This document shows positions 35,789-46,999 of a stretch of DNA of 64,000 bases, in pieces (position 1 is the first letter of the stretch; each line of letters starts with the position of its first letter). The notes under the pieces were generated by a model. It searched no databases. It was not told the DNA's origin and saw nothing but the letters and a program-made list of their open reading frames with translations. Origin of the DNA: Oopsacas minuta (lineage: Eukaryota; Porifera; Hexactinellida; Lyssacinosida; Leucopsacidae). The stretch spans positions 1 to 64,000 of the forward strand of contig JAKMXF010000029.1 of NCBI GenBank assembly GCA_024704765.1. Direction: 5' to 3'. Position numbers and translations under genes: made by a program.

Positions 35789-36976
35789 ATGACCAAAAGC
35801 AGCGAAACAATTCCTCAAAAACCCTATGACAAGATATTTTTCTCTCTCACAAACAAAATTAGCAGTATTTTTGCCAGTATATTCTATCTCAATTTGATAC
35901 TTATTTTGATATTCTCCAGTTCATGGGCAATATATTTAATTCATAAATTGATGAAAGATGACAGAAAAGAGAAATTGAATTCTAAACTAGTTAACAGCCG
36001 ACCTGAACATGTGTGGCTCAATGAGATGCAAAATTATAGGACAAACAGAATAAAACATATTTTCCTCTTAGCTATATGTTTGAGTGAAATTGGAATGACA
36101 TTTTCAATAATTTCCCAGTTGATTTATAACGAAGTTTCAGAAATTTATTTCATTCAAAGCACTACAGGGTATGGGATGGAATATTTAGGGGATCAGCTAG
36201 TATATATTACAGGATATGTACATGCTTACGGTCAAATTGATAGTTTGGTAATGAATACAATCCCTCGTATAGCGCTTGCTGTAATCACAATATCTATCTA
36301 CTCTATAGCATTATTTGTTCGTATTCTAACACAGTTTATGGTATATCAATACAGTTATTTCAAATCACAACTGAATTTAAAGTTTGAGTTATATATCTCA
36401 CTTTCCTGTCTTATCGTCCTATTCATTATGGCAGTAGTACCACAACCACAACTAATAATGATGTGTAATATTTGTATTGTAATGGTGGTAATCTATGAAT
36501 ATGTCTTGCTTCTCATTGCAAATAGAAAATTGTGTCTTTTACTCAAACAACGGCTTTCTGATGCAATTCAACATGAAAACCAATCTAGAACTGTAATACT
36601 CTACTACAAAACAGTATACAATGATTATAAGAAAGGATCAATTGTTATGTTAATAGCATTCTTTGCTCAATATTTGGGTTTCTCCATCTACTGTATCAAT
36701 CCAGTTATTATAAAGATAGCTAAAGATTCAATCATTTTGACAGCTAATGAAGCTCTAACTCTCATAAAAATTGATTCGTATGCTACAAAATTAGAATTAT
36801 TTCCTTTAATACTTGGAACTAGCATACAGATATTGCTCTATTTGACTGTTTCTCTACGCAGGACATTTCGGAGCATTTATCATCGTATTAAGCTGAATAA
36901 CAATATTTCTTCTAACAGATCTTCTCTCAAACGTTTGATTGAAAGGAACAATGCAGCTTACAGAATGAAAATGTGA
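35789..36976 (+). CDS. Seven-helix membrane protein, copy E
   Basis: This is an intact single-exon gene of 395 residues, nearly identical to copy B over helices 1-2 and 3-6. It differs mainly in the loop between TM2 and TM3 (about 108-155) and in the loop before TM7 (about 303-330). TM2 has LAICLSE. Helix 3 has TISIYSIALFVRIL, the polar loop KQRLSDAIQHENQSRT, and the end AYRMKM. The 5' flank differs from that of A, B and C, so the duplicate probably joined a new upstream region here. The 3' flank is shared with B. It is a probable receptor-like protein at a membrane; ligand and signalling partner are unknown. Confidence 0.85.
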   Translation: MTKSSETIPQKPYDKIFFSLTNKISSIFASIFYLNLILILIFSSSWAIYLIHKLMKDDRKEKLNSKLVNSRPEHVWLNEMQNYRTNRIKHIFLLAICLSEIGMTFSIISQLIYNEVSEIYFIQSTTGYGMEYLGDQLVYITGYVHAYGQIDSLVMNTIPRIALAVITISIYSIALFVRILTQFMVYQYSYFKSQLNLKFELYISLSCLIVLFIMAVVPQPQLIMMCNICIVMVVIYEYVLLLIANRKLCLLLKQRLSDAIQHENQSRTVILYYKTVYNDYKKGSIVMLIAFFAQYLGFSIYCINPVIIKIAKDSIILTANEALTLIKIDSYATKLELFPLILGTSIQILLYLTVSLRRTFRSIYHRIKLNNNISSNRSSLKRLIERNNAAYRMKM

Positions 36977-37240
36977 ATTAATGATTGTATATTGCAGATA
37001 ATAATTGATTTACATTTGTATTATTATATTACAGGTTATATAATTCGTTGATTTATTCTAGATTAACCTCTCCGTATTATTATATACTATAGTCAATAGA
37101 TTTGTTATAACTATAATAGTATATTTATGAGTATTTATGTACACTGTATTATTAAATCAGAATGAATGTTTAATTATCTAATATCCTCACGAAAGAGACT
37201 AATTGGATGTAATCAAGTGTGTAGTAAGCCTTCTGCCACT
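36977..37240 (+). repeat. Shared 3' flank of genes B and E with empty hAT site
   Basis: This is nearly identical to 23069-23241 joined to 25944-26023. The single cactgtat at 37144-37151 is the site that received the hAT element behind gene B. Confidence 0.85.
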
Positions 37241-37641
37241 GTCAGAGACCACGCTAGGCCCGAAGCTAGAGCATTTAGTGTTACAATTAGAATTCGAAAT
37301 CAACATTCAGAACCGATGTATTTCTTACTACACATCATTATTCCGCGAACAGGCGTCTTTGAATTTCAGCTAAGACTCGAATGTAATAATTATACATAAA
37401 CATCTAAAATAAGCTACGTAGTACTTGCATAATTTATTAATAGGTAAATATCCTTCATCAGTTAGGATAATATGATATTACAGCTAATCGTAATCTATAT
37501 TAATAATTCTGGCGAAGAATAAATGTTTGTAGTAAGATCCTTCAATGAATATTAAATATTTTGTAAAACTATATGCACAAAGTTAATCCATAAAACATAT
37601 ATAAAGGTTGGCATACGAATACAACTCTTAAGGTAAATGTA

Positions 37642-38769
37642 ATGGGGTCTGTGTTACATCATTTTAACTCTCCAAATATCGGAAAAGATATTATTTATAT
37701 ATTTCAGGTAATTACATCACTGTTATTTTCCGCAATTTTTGTATTAAATATAATTTGGTGTGGTTACTATTGCAATCACTGGCTGATTGTTAGAAAGAGA
37801 ATAAAATATTTGAAACAACAGACATGCGAAACGGAATTAGAAAAACTGCGAAACAGTAAAGTTGATTTTGTGAAGTCAACTTTCATTATTCTAATCTCAT
37901 TATGTGAGATAGTATCAATCTTAGTAATTCCAGTTACTATCCTAGCAAGGGATGCTGCAATTAGTCAGAATTTACGCGTTATGAACGGGGAAACTTCTTT
38001 ATCAAATTGTAGTGGAGAAAAATCACCAATTCTATTTCAAAATCACACTTATAGAATATTAATCTCGATTTCTGCTTATTCATTTATTAATATATTTTGG
38101 CTAATTATTGGACTCAATTCATACCTTTCAAAGGCATACAGCACAAGAAGGAACATTAAGTACTCAGAACCAATAGTTTGGGTAGGATTAACAGTAACTA
38201 CTGCATTATTATTAATCATAGCTTCTTACTGGAAAATTTTTATCATCTTCTTACCACTTACACCAATAATTCCTATTATACAATTTGTAGTCATGTATAA
38301 ATCAACGAGAAAGGTCTACGAAAATATCAGGCGAAGAACATCGGACTCATGGTTCGAGAATAGAGAAGATTTCATCCGGTTAGAGAGAATGGGAAAAGCT
38401 TACCTAAGTGGATCGAATGGAATATTAACTTTTCTTTTCTTGGCTATAGTAACCTCTTTGTATACAATATTTGCAGAATATTACAAATTGCTACTAACAT
38501 CAAATTCCGTTCTCAAGGAATCACTAAATACACGCTATAGTTTTGTAGAACTATGCTCGAGAAATTCACGGGTTTTTGAGTTGACCTTTACATTTAATGA
38601 ATTCATGAATATATTACTTCCATTCTTATGCAGTTTTATACTGTTTATCCTGCATCTGTTAATCTTGAAGGAATGTATTATAAGAATATTGAAGAGACGG
38701 AAATTATATAAATCAGCAGAAGGAAGATTTAATCATGAAATTTACCAACCATTGATTGGAGAGAAATAA
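37642..38769 (+). CDS. Divergent seven-helix membrane protein
   Basis: This is an intact single-exon frame of 375 residues. Hydrophobic segments lie near 20-41, 78-102, 136-161, 177-198, 199-218, 258-279 and 321-345. It shares the layout of genes B and E but little sequence. A charged linker (VRKRIKYLKQQ) follows helix 1. TM2 has LISLCEI in place of LAICLSE. A loop with REDFIRLERMGKAYLSG precedes helix 6, and the cytoplasmic end is basic (RILKRRK). Two N-glycosylation sequons (NCSG at 122, NHTY at 134) lie in the loop between TM2 and TM3, consistent with that loop being outside the cell. It is probably a receptor-like protein of the same superfamily; the function is unknown. Confidence 0.8.
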   Translation: MGSVLHHFNSPNIGKDIIYIFQVITSLLFSAIFVLNIIWCGYYCNHWLIVRKRIKYLKQQTCETELEKLRNSKVDFVKSTFIILISLCEIVSILVIPVTILARDAAISQNLRVMNGETSLSNCSGEKSPILFQNHTYRILISISAYSFINIFWLIIGLNSYLSKAYSTRRNIKYSEPIVWVGLTVTTALLLIIASYWKIFIIFLPLTPIIPIIQFVVMYKSTRKVYENIRRRTSDSWFENREDFIRLERMGKAYLSGSNGILTFLFLAIVTSLYTIFAEYYKLLLTSNSVLKESLNTRYSFVELCSRNSRVFELTFTFNEFMNILLPFLCSFILFILHLLILKECIIRILKRRKLYKSAEGRFNHEIYQPLIGEK

Positions 38770-38859
38770 CTATTACTATAATGTGTATTTTTGAATACAT
38801 ATTTCATATTAAGAAAAGTGTTTTCTCTGTGTTTGATAATTATCGCCTTGAAATAATCT

Positions 38860-39420
38860 ATATTATTAAATCCCAATGATTGTTTGTTTGTCTGTTTGTC
38901 AAGGAGAAGATTTACGGTATGCAATTTTGAAATTCTCGCACAACTATGTATTAATCGTGTTTATCAAGGAAGTAAATAAAATTCAATAAACTTCACTAAA
39001 TATATGAAACATGCTGAATCTGAATTTCACACTTTTGGATTAATCATATGTAAATTATTGTTTTTATGAATATAAAGTAAACAAATTAGCCAGATCTAAA
39101 AATACACGTACAGCCTTGCTCTAAACGGCTACCCAGGGGTAACTAAGTACGCTGAATCCGAATTTCGCATTTTCAAGTTTCTCATATGTAAATTTATTGT
39201 TGTTTTCATGAATATAAAGTAAAGAAATTTCAAAATTGAGGTAGAATCATACTTTCAACGACTATACTGGAGTAATCGAGTATGCTGAGTCCGAATATTG
39301 TAAACAACATCCAGATTATTAAATCTCAAGTGTTGTTTGTCTGTTTATTTGTCCATTGAATACCTCGAGGCGCAATGCGCCGAGTTCATCGCGAAGCGAC
39401 AAGCCAAAGGCTCGTATACT
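38860..39420 (+). repeat. RepB array with GC-rich hairpin end
   Basis: This is the clearest RepB copy. It has tgtttgtttgtctgtttgtc, then ttcaataaacttcactaaat, the aaagtaaacaaatt module twice, and a GC-rich tail with paired palindromes (ggcgcaatgcgcc and agccaaaggct). Confidence 0.7.
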
Positions 39421-39599
39421 TGTATATTCAAATAAGTTTGTTCGTAGTTAGGGCATTAATATCGTGCGATTATTGATCGCACGATGACATTGGAGATCTG
39501 CCTTTGACGATCGGAGGATGATCGCCCATCATTTTCCCCTAAAATTGGACTTTTTGTATAATTGACATTTCATATAGTGGATATCTCTTAATTTCGCAG

Positions 39600-39850
39600 T
39601 CCTTGGATAAGTGAAGCCAGGAATTAAGTCCATTCCTAATACTGGAATAGGTCTTAATTCCCAATCGGAGTCAATCAACTCTGTGAATTAAGGAATTAAG
39701 TCCAATCCCACACATTCCTAGAATATGACTTAATTCCTGGGTTGCCGTGAGAATGGGAATTCCCATATTGAAAAATCCATGGGAATTTCCACAGAAATCC
39801 TGTGGGATTGGGAATTGAAATTCCGTTCCTACGGCAATCATACTAAATTC
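39600..39850. repeat. Cluster of ggaattaag hairpins
   Basis: Two adjacent imperfect palindromes of about 42-47 nt lie at about 39622-39665 and 39687-39733. Each is bounded by ggaattaag and cttaattcc. Further gggaatt/aattccc pairs continue to 39850. This may be a small MITE or locally expanded repeat. Confidence 0.5.
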
Positions 39851-39854
39851 CAAT

Positions 39855-40980
39855 TCGCAGTTATTTAATTTCGTGACTTCAAGGTTTAAGCCTTATTTCA
39901 ATTCAGAATGAGATTGTGACTTTAAACATAAATCTCAAATCAAGTCAGTAATTTAACTCAACAAAGTCCACTATGACGTAATGGTAATCGTAATCATGCT
40001 TATTATAATAAATTGGTGATGTGTAGTTTGAAATTTAGGATATGCGAAAAATTCATAGAATTACACTGCAATAGTGCGTATTTATATCAATTACAATCAT
40101 CCAGATTGAAATTCATAATTTATATCTTACGTGCTGTGCAGCTTGAGAATAGTTCGTGTTCGGGTAGTGCTCGGCACTTCGTGCCTCGAATATATTCTAA
40201 GAACAACAAAAATTTATAATACGTTTTTGAAATAGCATATTTGGAATCAGCAACCCCGAAAACCCCAATGTAATTGTTTACCATACCTAAATCGCCAACA
40301 AAGGATATTTACTCCATAAATTATATACAGTCGAGTCTCGTTAATACAAACACTGTTAAGGAGTACGAATTTTGTCAGTCCCCTGGTGTACGTATTAACG
40401 AGAATCTATTGTATAGTATATCGATCTAGCAAAATCAACTTTTTTCATTTATTGATTTTGTAAAACAGTGTGTACAACTAATCAACAAAAAGCAGATCCC
40501 CAGACATCTATAAGCCTATAGAATGCTCTTTCTAACATCAACTACAAATTACAAACACACTGGACCTCTCTATAGAGTCTTACGAATCGACATTTGACGA
40601 ATTCGACATAGCATTCCATTTCCCTTTTACTTTAATACAAATCGGACGAACTAACAAACAAACACCAATTGAGTTTTAATAATAGATATAGACTTAGTTA
40701 TTTTATTGACTTTGCAGCTGTACTATCATTGTAATTGTAATCCTAATCGTGGTCAATTAAAAGTAATTGGGCCCAACCTTGGAGCGAAACAGTTTTGTCT
40801 TGGCATCTTGGTTGTTCAATGAAATGCATGTCTATGATAAAAGATGATGAATTGATCATAATTTATTTTGCAAATATTAGATACAACACTAATTAGTCTC
40901 ATTCAAAGATAGAATACAAACTATTACTTAAGTAATTACATCAATTTAACGATATCGTTGGAAAGAAATACAAAATACGT
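39855..40980. other. Stretch with no recognised gene
   Basis: It holds AT-rich DNA, the palindrome ctcggcacttcgtgcctcg near 40171-40189, the pogo-like MITE at 40328-40411 and a short segment with aacaaacaaacaccaattga near 40655. No coding region is supported. Confidence 0.45.
40328..40411. mobile_element. Pogo/Tigger-like MITE
   Basis: This 84-bp element is flanked by TA. The left end is cagtcgagtctcgttaatac and the right end, inverted, caatagattctcgttaatac. The size and ends fit a nonautonomous pogo-type element. Confidence 0.65.
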
Positions 40981-41032
40981 AATACAGTTTTGTTCGTATT
41001 AATACCATGCTTTAAATACATATCTTAACCTA

Positions 41033-42115
41033 TCAATTTACTAGAGGTTCCAGCATTAATCTCCCGGAGAAAGATCTCTCAATATGGTACCTATGAGCAT
41101 AACGATATTCGAACAGAATCTTATTACAGAAGTATACCAGAGAGTAGATTATGAGAGTAGGTACGAACATGAGAAGTGTGCAGAAAAGGAATGATAGAAT
41201 TAGATAGAACATGATGGTTACAGTGATATTGAAGGCAGGGGATTTGATAACGGTGCTATTCCCTAGGTATGTATGTTCTAGAATGCAAGGCTCAGTTACC
41301 AGAGACAAGGGTAGATAAATGAAGAATCCTGATAGTATATAAAGTATCAGAGGAATACCACACAGTATAAACCAAATTATGAATCTTTTGAATTGTTTAG
41401 TACTGTGAATGAACTCTTTTGTTGTAGAATCATCTTCTCCATTCATATACTTTAAATCATCGCATTTCATCCGTAGAATAATAAATAAACGATTTGTATT
41501 CATAACCAATCTTACATACATTATTAGCATTATCGTAATACTTATGATATGTGCTAGTATGGTGCCTACCCCTGATAATGTCAATACAACTATGAGTACT
41601 GAGAATTTTATTACCTGTTTCACCTGATATCTCAGTTTGTGTTCTTGATTGCTGGTCGAGTAAAATCGAATATGGTAGCGAACTAGGATGTCTAGAAGTA
41701 GTAAAGTTAGAGTATAGCAATACACGGATAGGACATTACCAATGACTACATGTGAATACAACCTGGCAATCCTGTAGAATATCGCGCAATTCACAGAGAT
41801 ATACGAGTCAACTAATCGCCAAAGTATGTCTCCAGCAAAATGCAATGACCCTATCATAAGTTCACTCAATGTTATGCCCATGAATATCTTTAACCTTCTG
41901 TCATCGTGTCTGTAATTCTTTAGGATGTTAACAGAGTCTGAAATATCATCTGAAACATATACCCTCTCCAATGTGCTCATTTTCTTTCTCAAATCACGGA
42001 TTTTAATATACAAATAGCCTAGCCATGGAATCTGCATTATTACTTGGAATACAATTAATATACTCGCAATAAAGTAACCTATTTTGTATGCTTCAGGGTA
42101 GAGAGGAAAATCCAT
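41033..42115 (-). CDS. Divergent seven-helix membrane protein
   Basis: This is an intact single-exon frame of 360 residues on the minus strand. Helices lie near 13-36, 76-98, 114-145, 168-188, 189-206, 244-270 and 298-330. A charged linker (KIRDLRKKMSTLERVYVSDD) follows helix 1. TM2 reads RRLKIFMGITLSELMIG, with the TLSE element in the same place as CLSE in genes A, B and E. A polar loop (MNGEDDSTTKEFIHSTK) precedes helix 6. Two sequons (NSTV at 286, NITV at 296) lie in the loop before helix 7. It lacks rhodopsin DRY and NPxxY motifs. It is probably another member of the local receptor-like superfamily. Confidence 0.8.
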   Translation of the reverse strand: MDFPLYPEAYKIGYFIASILIVFQVIMQIPWLGYLYIKIRDLRKKMSTLERVYVSDDISDSVNILKNYRHDDRRLKIFMGITLSELMIGSLHFAGDILWRLVDSYISVNCAIFYRIARLYSHVVIGNVLSVYCYTLTLLLLDILVRYHIRFYSTSNQEHKLRYQVKQVIKFSVLIVVLTLSGVGTILAHIISITIMLIMYVRLVMNTNRLFIILRMKCDDLKYMNGEDDSTTKEFIHSTKQFKRFIIWFILCGIPLILYILSGFFIYLPLSLVTEPCILEHTYLGNSTVIKSPAFNITVTIMFYLILSFLFCTLLMFVPTLIIYSLVYFCNKILFEYRYAHRYHIERSFSGRLMLEPLVN

Positions 42116-42119
42116 TATT

Positions 42120-42925
42120 TCGACAACTAAATCAAATATCGTTAAAACATCATTTTATATATACTGAGAAAGTCTTGCAGGGCAAGTAATAATTAGATTA
42201 TTAGAAACTATAATTAGATTATCTTGCTCTACTCATGTAATTATGCAAATCTTCTGCAATCTAACATAATCTGAGCCATCAAAATGTAGGCTATGATTGC
42301 TATCTGATATTCTTGTCATTATATACTGGATAATGTTACATATACAATTATTGAGGATATCAGTAGAAGATAATGTGAAATAATTACAGAAATCAGAATC
42401 TCAAATGGTTACTCTTCTATCAATGTTATGTCACGAGAGATTTCCTAACAAATTTCTATAAAGTGAGAATTTACTTTGTGATATTGATTAGTATTAAAAT
42501 GTGTAGATGTTCTTTTCGGAAATACTACAAATATCTCAAAGAGTGACAAATTGCATCTTGTAGAAGAAATATATACTACGTAACTTATAAACTACACCAA
42601 GCTATAGGGGAAGTGGACATTACATATACATATAAGTAAATATATACTCAGTTGCCCGTACGTGGGTAACAAAGAAAAGTATTAAAAATAGAGGTCGGAA
42701 TTCTGATATAGTAGAAGTTCGGTTAAGGCATACTTCTTCTTTCAAACCAATAATTTAGTTCCCATTCATTATAATGCTATGTAGTAATTCATATGTAGTA
42801 ATTGATGTTTCCCAGAAGGGTACGACTTGTCTGAATTCTACTTTATTTCATTCAATAAACACATTAAAATCGCCAAAAGTCATCTATCAACCTTTTAAAC
42901 CACCGAAAATCTCATTTGTTCATAA
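42120..42925. other. Stretch with no recognised gene
   Basis: AT-rich DNA upstream of the minus-strand seven-helix gene; it would contain that gene's promoter. No motif is assignable and no repeat is recognised. Confidence 0.45.
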
Positions 42926-42931
42926 ACACTT

Positions 42932-44207
42932 CATACTCCTGGAACTTGGGTCCATTGTGTTTTCTTGATACCTCCTAATCCGATATAGTTAGCTACCAAA
43001 ATGTGTTATAATTGGATAGGAAGTCATTTAATTGGAGTCGATTGGTCATATTTCTTTACCCAAAGATTTATGCAATTTGAGTTATGTGGTTTTCCCACCT
43101 TTCCATATTATGATGATTAAGTCAAAATACCGCTTCTAATATGGGCTAGACATGTCTAAATTCACGCTAAATTGTGAATTTTAGACCAGGGATGTTGTCA
43201 TCGGCCGAGGTATTTATATGGGGTTTCGGTATTGCAGAAATGGTGCATCTTTTCATGAATAAATGTATTGCACATTCGTAGAACAACAAGTTATCAAACG
43301 TTATATGCTAAAAAATTTCATGAATGTGCCAAAATATTTGTCTAGTAAGCATTTAATTTGGTAAAATACGCCATTGTTTGATGGCTCGTATTACATTAAA
43401 TATTGCATCTTTCATTTTCGAATTGACGTATGGAATGATCTGTATAAATTTTATACAAAATATGAAAAAATTGTCTCATTTTAAGTTACAGTAGGGACCA
43501 TGGATGACATATTTTCATGAATATCTATAACCCAATAAATCGTGAAAGTTATTGTCAAATAAGTATGGCCTATGTATAGTATATACCCGACTTCCCATAC
43601 CCTTGTAATACATTTTGATATGATAACTCTAATCAATGTGGTGTAATCGTGAATATACACACATATGGTCACTTTAAGACCACGCAATATGCTTAAGAGA
43701 TGTCATATCAAATAGCATATTCTACCAAATTAAATGCTTAGTAGACAAATTTTTGGCGCATTCCTGAAATTTTTAGCATATAGCGGTTGATAATTTGTTG
43801 TTCTACAAATGTGTAATACATTTATCAGCAATACAGAACCCCATATAAATACCTCGGCCGACAACAAAATCCCTAGTCTAAAATTCACAATTTAGCGTGA
43901 GGTCTTATGTAGAGTTGACTATGAAGTAAGGAAATCTGATTGAATGAGTCGTTACCAAGGGATCCCCATTATACGTATAAAACAATTTTATCATGTCTAG
44001 CTCATATTGGAAGCAGTATTCGACTTAATCGACATTATATGGAAAGGTGTGAAAACCAAATAACCCACATTCCACAAATATTTTGTTAAGGTAATATGAT
44101 CAATTGACTCCCATCCTATCACTTCCTATCCAATAATAACACATTTTGGTAGTCTACTATATCGGATTAGGAGATATCAAGAAAACACAATGAACCAAAG
44201 CTACAGG
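42932..44207. mobile_element. Large foldback element, about 1.3 kb
   Basis: The arms are about 42932-43480 and 43685-44207. The left arm has ctcctaatccgatatagtta, ataaatacctcgg-type and aaattcacaatt-type segments; the right arm has their inverses (tatatcggattaggagatat, tataaatacctcggccgaca). The arms are similar but not identical, so the element is not recent. The central 200 bases code for nothing recognisable. Confidence 0.75.
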
Positions 44208-44765
44208 ATCGAACAGGCAGCCCACAACCCTTTATTATAGTAGTATATGGGTCGATCTCAGAATAATCGGAGATATGCCCTTCTATATCAGTTTATGATA
44301 ACTGGTTAGCATATACTTATCACTGTAACTGATGATCAGTTCTTGTACTAATTGTAAGGAAGAATAAGAATACTTCTGTAAGCACGAATTAATTTTTGTT
44401 TCCCGAGAGGGTATATCCGTGTTCGACTGTATATTGGAATTTAATAGAACTAATGAACTTAATAGTAATATAATGGTAAATGAAAAATGCTTGGACCATT
44501 AGTATCCGGCCAGTGCCCGACCGACCGGACGGTACCTGGATCTAACGGTTTAGTCACAAAGAAAGGTATTAGATATCAAGTACATGCGAAGACAGCTCTA
44601 TTATAAGGATTATTTACTGAAAATGGTCAAATAATTTCAATCCTTTTGGAAAAATGGTGCCCAGGGGAGAGGTGCCCTTATCTCTGAGGTCAGAGGCTTG
44701 AGTGTATACTTAAATTAATTCAATGAACAATAACAAAATTAAATCATGCTATCAAACAGAAATAA

Positions 44766-45395
44766 TTAAAATACTTTGTTTCTCCCGCCATACAATAATT
44801 CATTTTTCTGTTCCAACAGGTAATAAAATATTCCTAAAAAGTTAGATCTTGGTTTTCTCTTGCTCATAGAGTTATTATTAGTTAAATCAATATCTTGTAA
44901 CGAATCCATAGTTTGATGTCCTGTTAGTGGCAAGCTGGTATCAGTTGTAGTGGCTGAGATAAAGAAAGTGAAAGGAGTGAGCCATAGACAGAATGTAAAG
45001 TAGGCTAGAATCTCAGAAAATGGACAGAAGTATTCTAAGAAGTAGTTATACGCTAGATAGTGTTGCAACACGAGTAATACAGTTCCCAATATAAAGAGTG
45101 GGTCAGTGAAAACAACGTAAGGGAAGTGTTTGATACATGCGTAATAGCACATGTGTAGCAGGACACCGTTAATTATGATTAGGTAAGGCATTCCGTCAAT
45201 AATCAGAGCTATGTTACAGACAACAGAAAATATTAGGAGGTAGCGTACGTAACGTCTTGACTTAGTGCTGTACTCCTCGATAATCTCTGCTAGGTAGTAC
45301 AAAGCAGCTGCTATGCCTAGGGTAATGAATAGAAGCTGAAAGAGAGAACCAGGCCAGCTGAGGAGATATAAGAATGTGTTGCTCTTGTATTTCAT
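44766..45395 (-). CDS. TEX261: TEX261/SVP26 (Erv26) family ER-Golgi cargo adaptor
   Basis: Proteins of this family (Erv26/SVP26 in yeast, TEX261 in animals) are small polytopic proteins that cycle between ER and Golgi and help load selected membrane cargo into COPII vesicles. The 209-residue product matches the family from end to end. The N-terminus has FLYLLSW and the helix with FITLGIAAALYYLAEIIEEY. The third helix region has LFILGTVLLVLQHYLAYNYF, and the signature CPFSEILAYFTFCLWLTPF is near residue 133. The tail is polar and ends with LGIFYYLLEQK. Four hydrophobic segments are visible. The length is close to the vertebrate protein (about 196). The whole gene is one exon here. Confidence 0.93.
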   Translation of the reverse strand: MKYKSNTFLYLLSWPGSLFQLLFITLGIAAALYYLAEIIEEYSTKSRRYVRYLLIFSVVCNIALIIDGMPYLIIINGVLLHMCYYACIKHFPYVVFTDPLFILGTVLLVLQHYLAYNYFLEYFCPFSEILAYFTFCLWLTPFTFFISATTTDTSLPLTGHQTMDSLQDIDLTNNNSMSKRKPRSNFLGIFYYLLEQKNELLYGGRNKVF

Positions 45396-46898
45396 GCTAA
45401 CCTAAGTAGACTAATTCAAGGAAAGAATACGTTATACAGTCGAAAACCGTGAATTCGAACTTTCACTAATTTCGAACAAATTTGTTTTTCCTATAAATTC
45501 TGTTCGATAGCTCGAACTTTTATAAATTGTAACAAATTTTGCTATTCATTGGAATTTTATAACAAAAATACCATATAAATACATCCATGATAATTCTCAG
45601 TTCTAACATCAATATAACTTTTATTCACTAAATCAAATCTCGTATAATCAATAATCAATTCACACCTCGTTTTTGGGTCAATAAGCTAGCCTAGCCGCAT
45701 CGAACGAGGGGTCGTATTGATCAAACATGTAGTCTGGATCAAAGTATGTGACTGCAGCATAGATAGTTGAATAGGCTCAGATTAGTGTCTAAAATATTAA
45801 TAGAAAATCTAATTCAAAATACGAATTCTATAAGTGTAAACCTTTTGAAGATATTTACCGGCCCCATGCGGCCGGTAAATGAGGGATTGCAGAACACTGA
45901 ATTAATATGCTGTCGGCACAATTGGAATTTGTTTTCTCTTTTAACATGACTAAGAAAATATTAGTACATTAATTGAGTAGGAAACATTATACAATATAAG
46001 TAAGCTTATGCAAGGATAATTAATCTATACTATTAAGTCCGGAGAGAGACATTTCTTTACAGATTTCTGTATATTATGTAAAGATTAAGATTAAGATCCA
46101 TCTATTGAATGTACAAGTATTATAGTTTCTTTAAAGTTATAATTTGGTCTAAGAGAATGATGCACGCAGAAAAAAATGTTCAAGCATATTGTTGTTTCTA
46201 TGTCAAGTGTTTGAGTATGAATTCTACGAATTCATCATCCAAATAAGTGAATTTTTAACTAATATAAAGAACTCATTTTCGTATCGTGTAACTCATTCAA
46301 AAATTAGTTGTTGAAAATTCGCAATGAATTGATACAGTTTGGCTCATGATTGTAAATACGTAGGATTGCTTCTCAGTCCACTTTACGTCTCTTATATATT
46401 ATTTATTCCTAAACTCTAATTAATACATTCTAAATTCAAATGGATTATTTATTGATATTCGGGGATACATTCATTAAACACAAATGGGCTGATCTCGTCC
46501 AGATAGCACAAGCGCATCGTCTCTCAACCGTGAAACTACCCTCGTTAATACAGAAAGGATATATCTTTACTGACAAATACATCATCAGAAGTATTAATTG
46601 CCCTGCCTTCTCGAAACGGACCTGTAAGTCTATTTTGAGAGTTTGTCCCTGGAATTGGATAAAGTATTCGTGAAGCTCGGAAAACCTTGCTTGAAGGCAG
46701 TATACAAAATCCCGTTAGACAAACCCTTTTAATTAATAGAATCAATAGTACAAATGAATTTGAACTTTCCTGGGAAATTGAGTAGATCTCGAATCTTCTT
46801 AATTTGGAGATAGGGATTAATTAAAACTTGAGGCTTCCTTGAATTTTCTCTTAAAAATATTCGCATAATTTTACTAAACAAAGAAAATAATTGTACTA

Positions 46899-46999
46899 CA
46901 GTCAACATCCGCTATCTCGAATGCCCGTAAACTCGAACATTTGTTATTTCGAACAGAATTTGATTTCCTTTGAGGGTTCGAGATAACGGATGTTGACTG
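46899..46999. mobile_element. Pogo/Tigger-like MITE, 101 bp
   Basis: The left end is cagtcaacatccgctatctc and the right end, inverted, cagtcaacatccgttatctc, with TA flanks at 46897-46898 and 47000-47001. A degraded relative lies at about 48052-48131. Confidence 0.8.

Noticed and set aside
46440-46673. 77-residue frame with a plausible start
   Set aside because: It has no domain, splice partner or paralogue, and an overlapping antisense frame of similar length exists.
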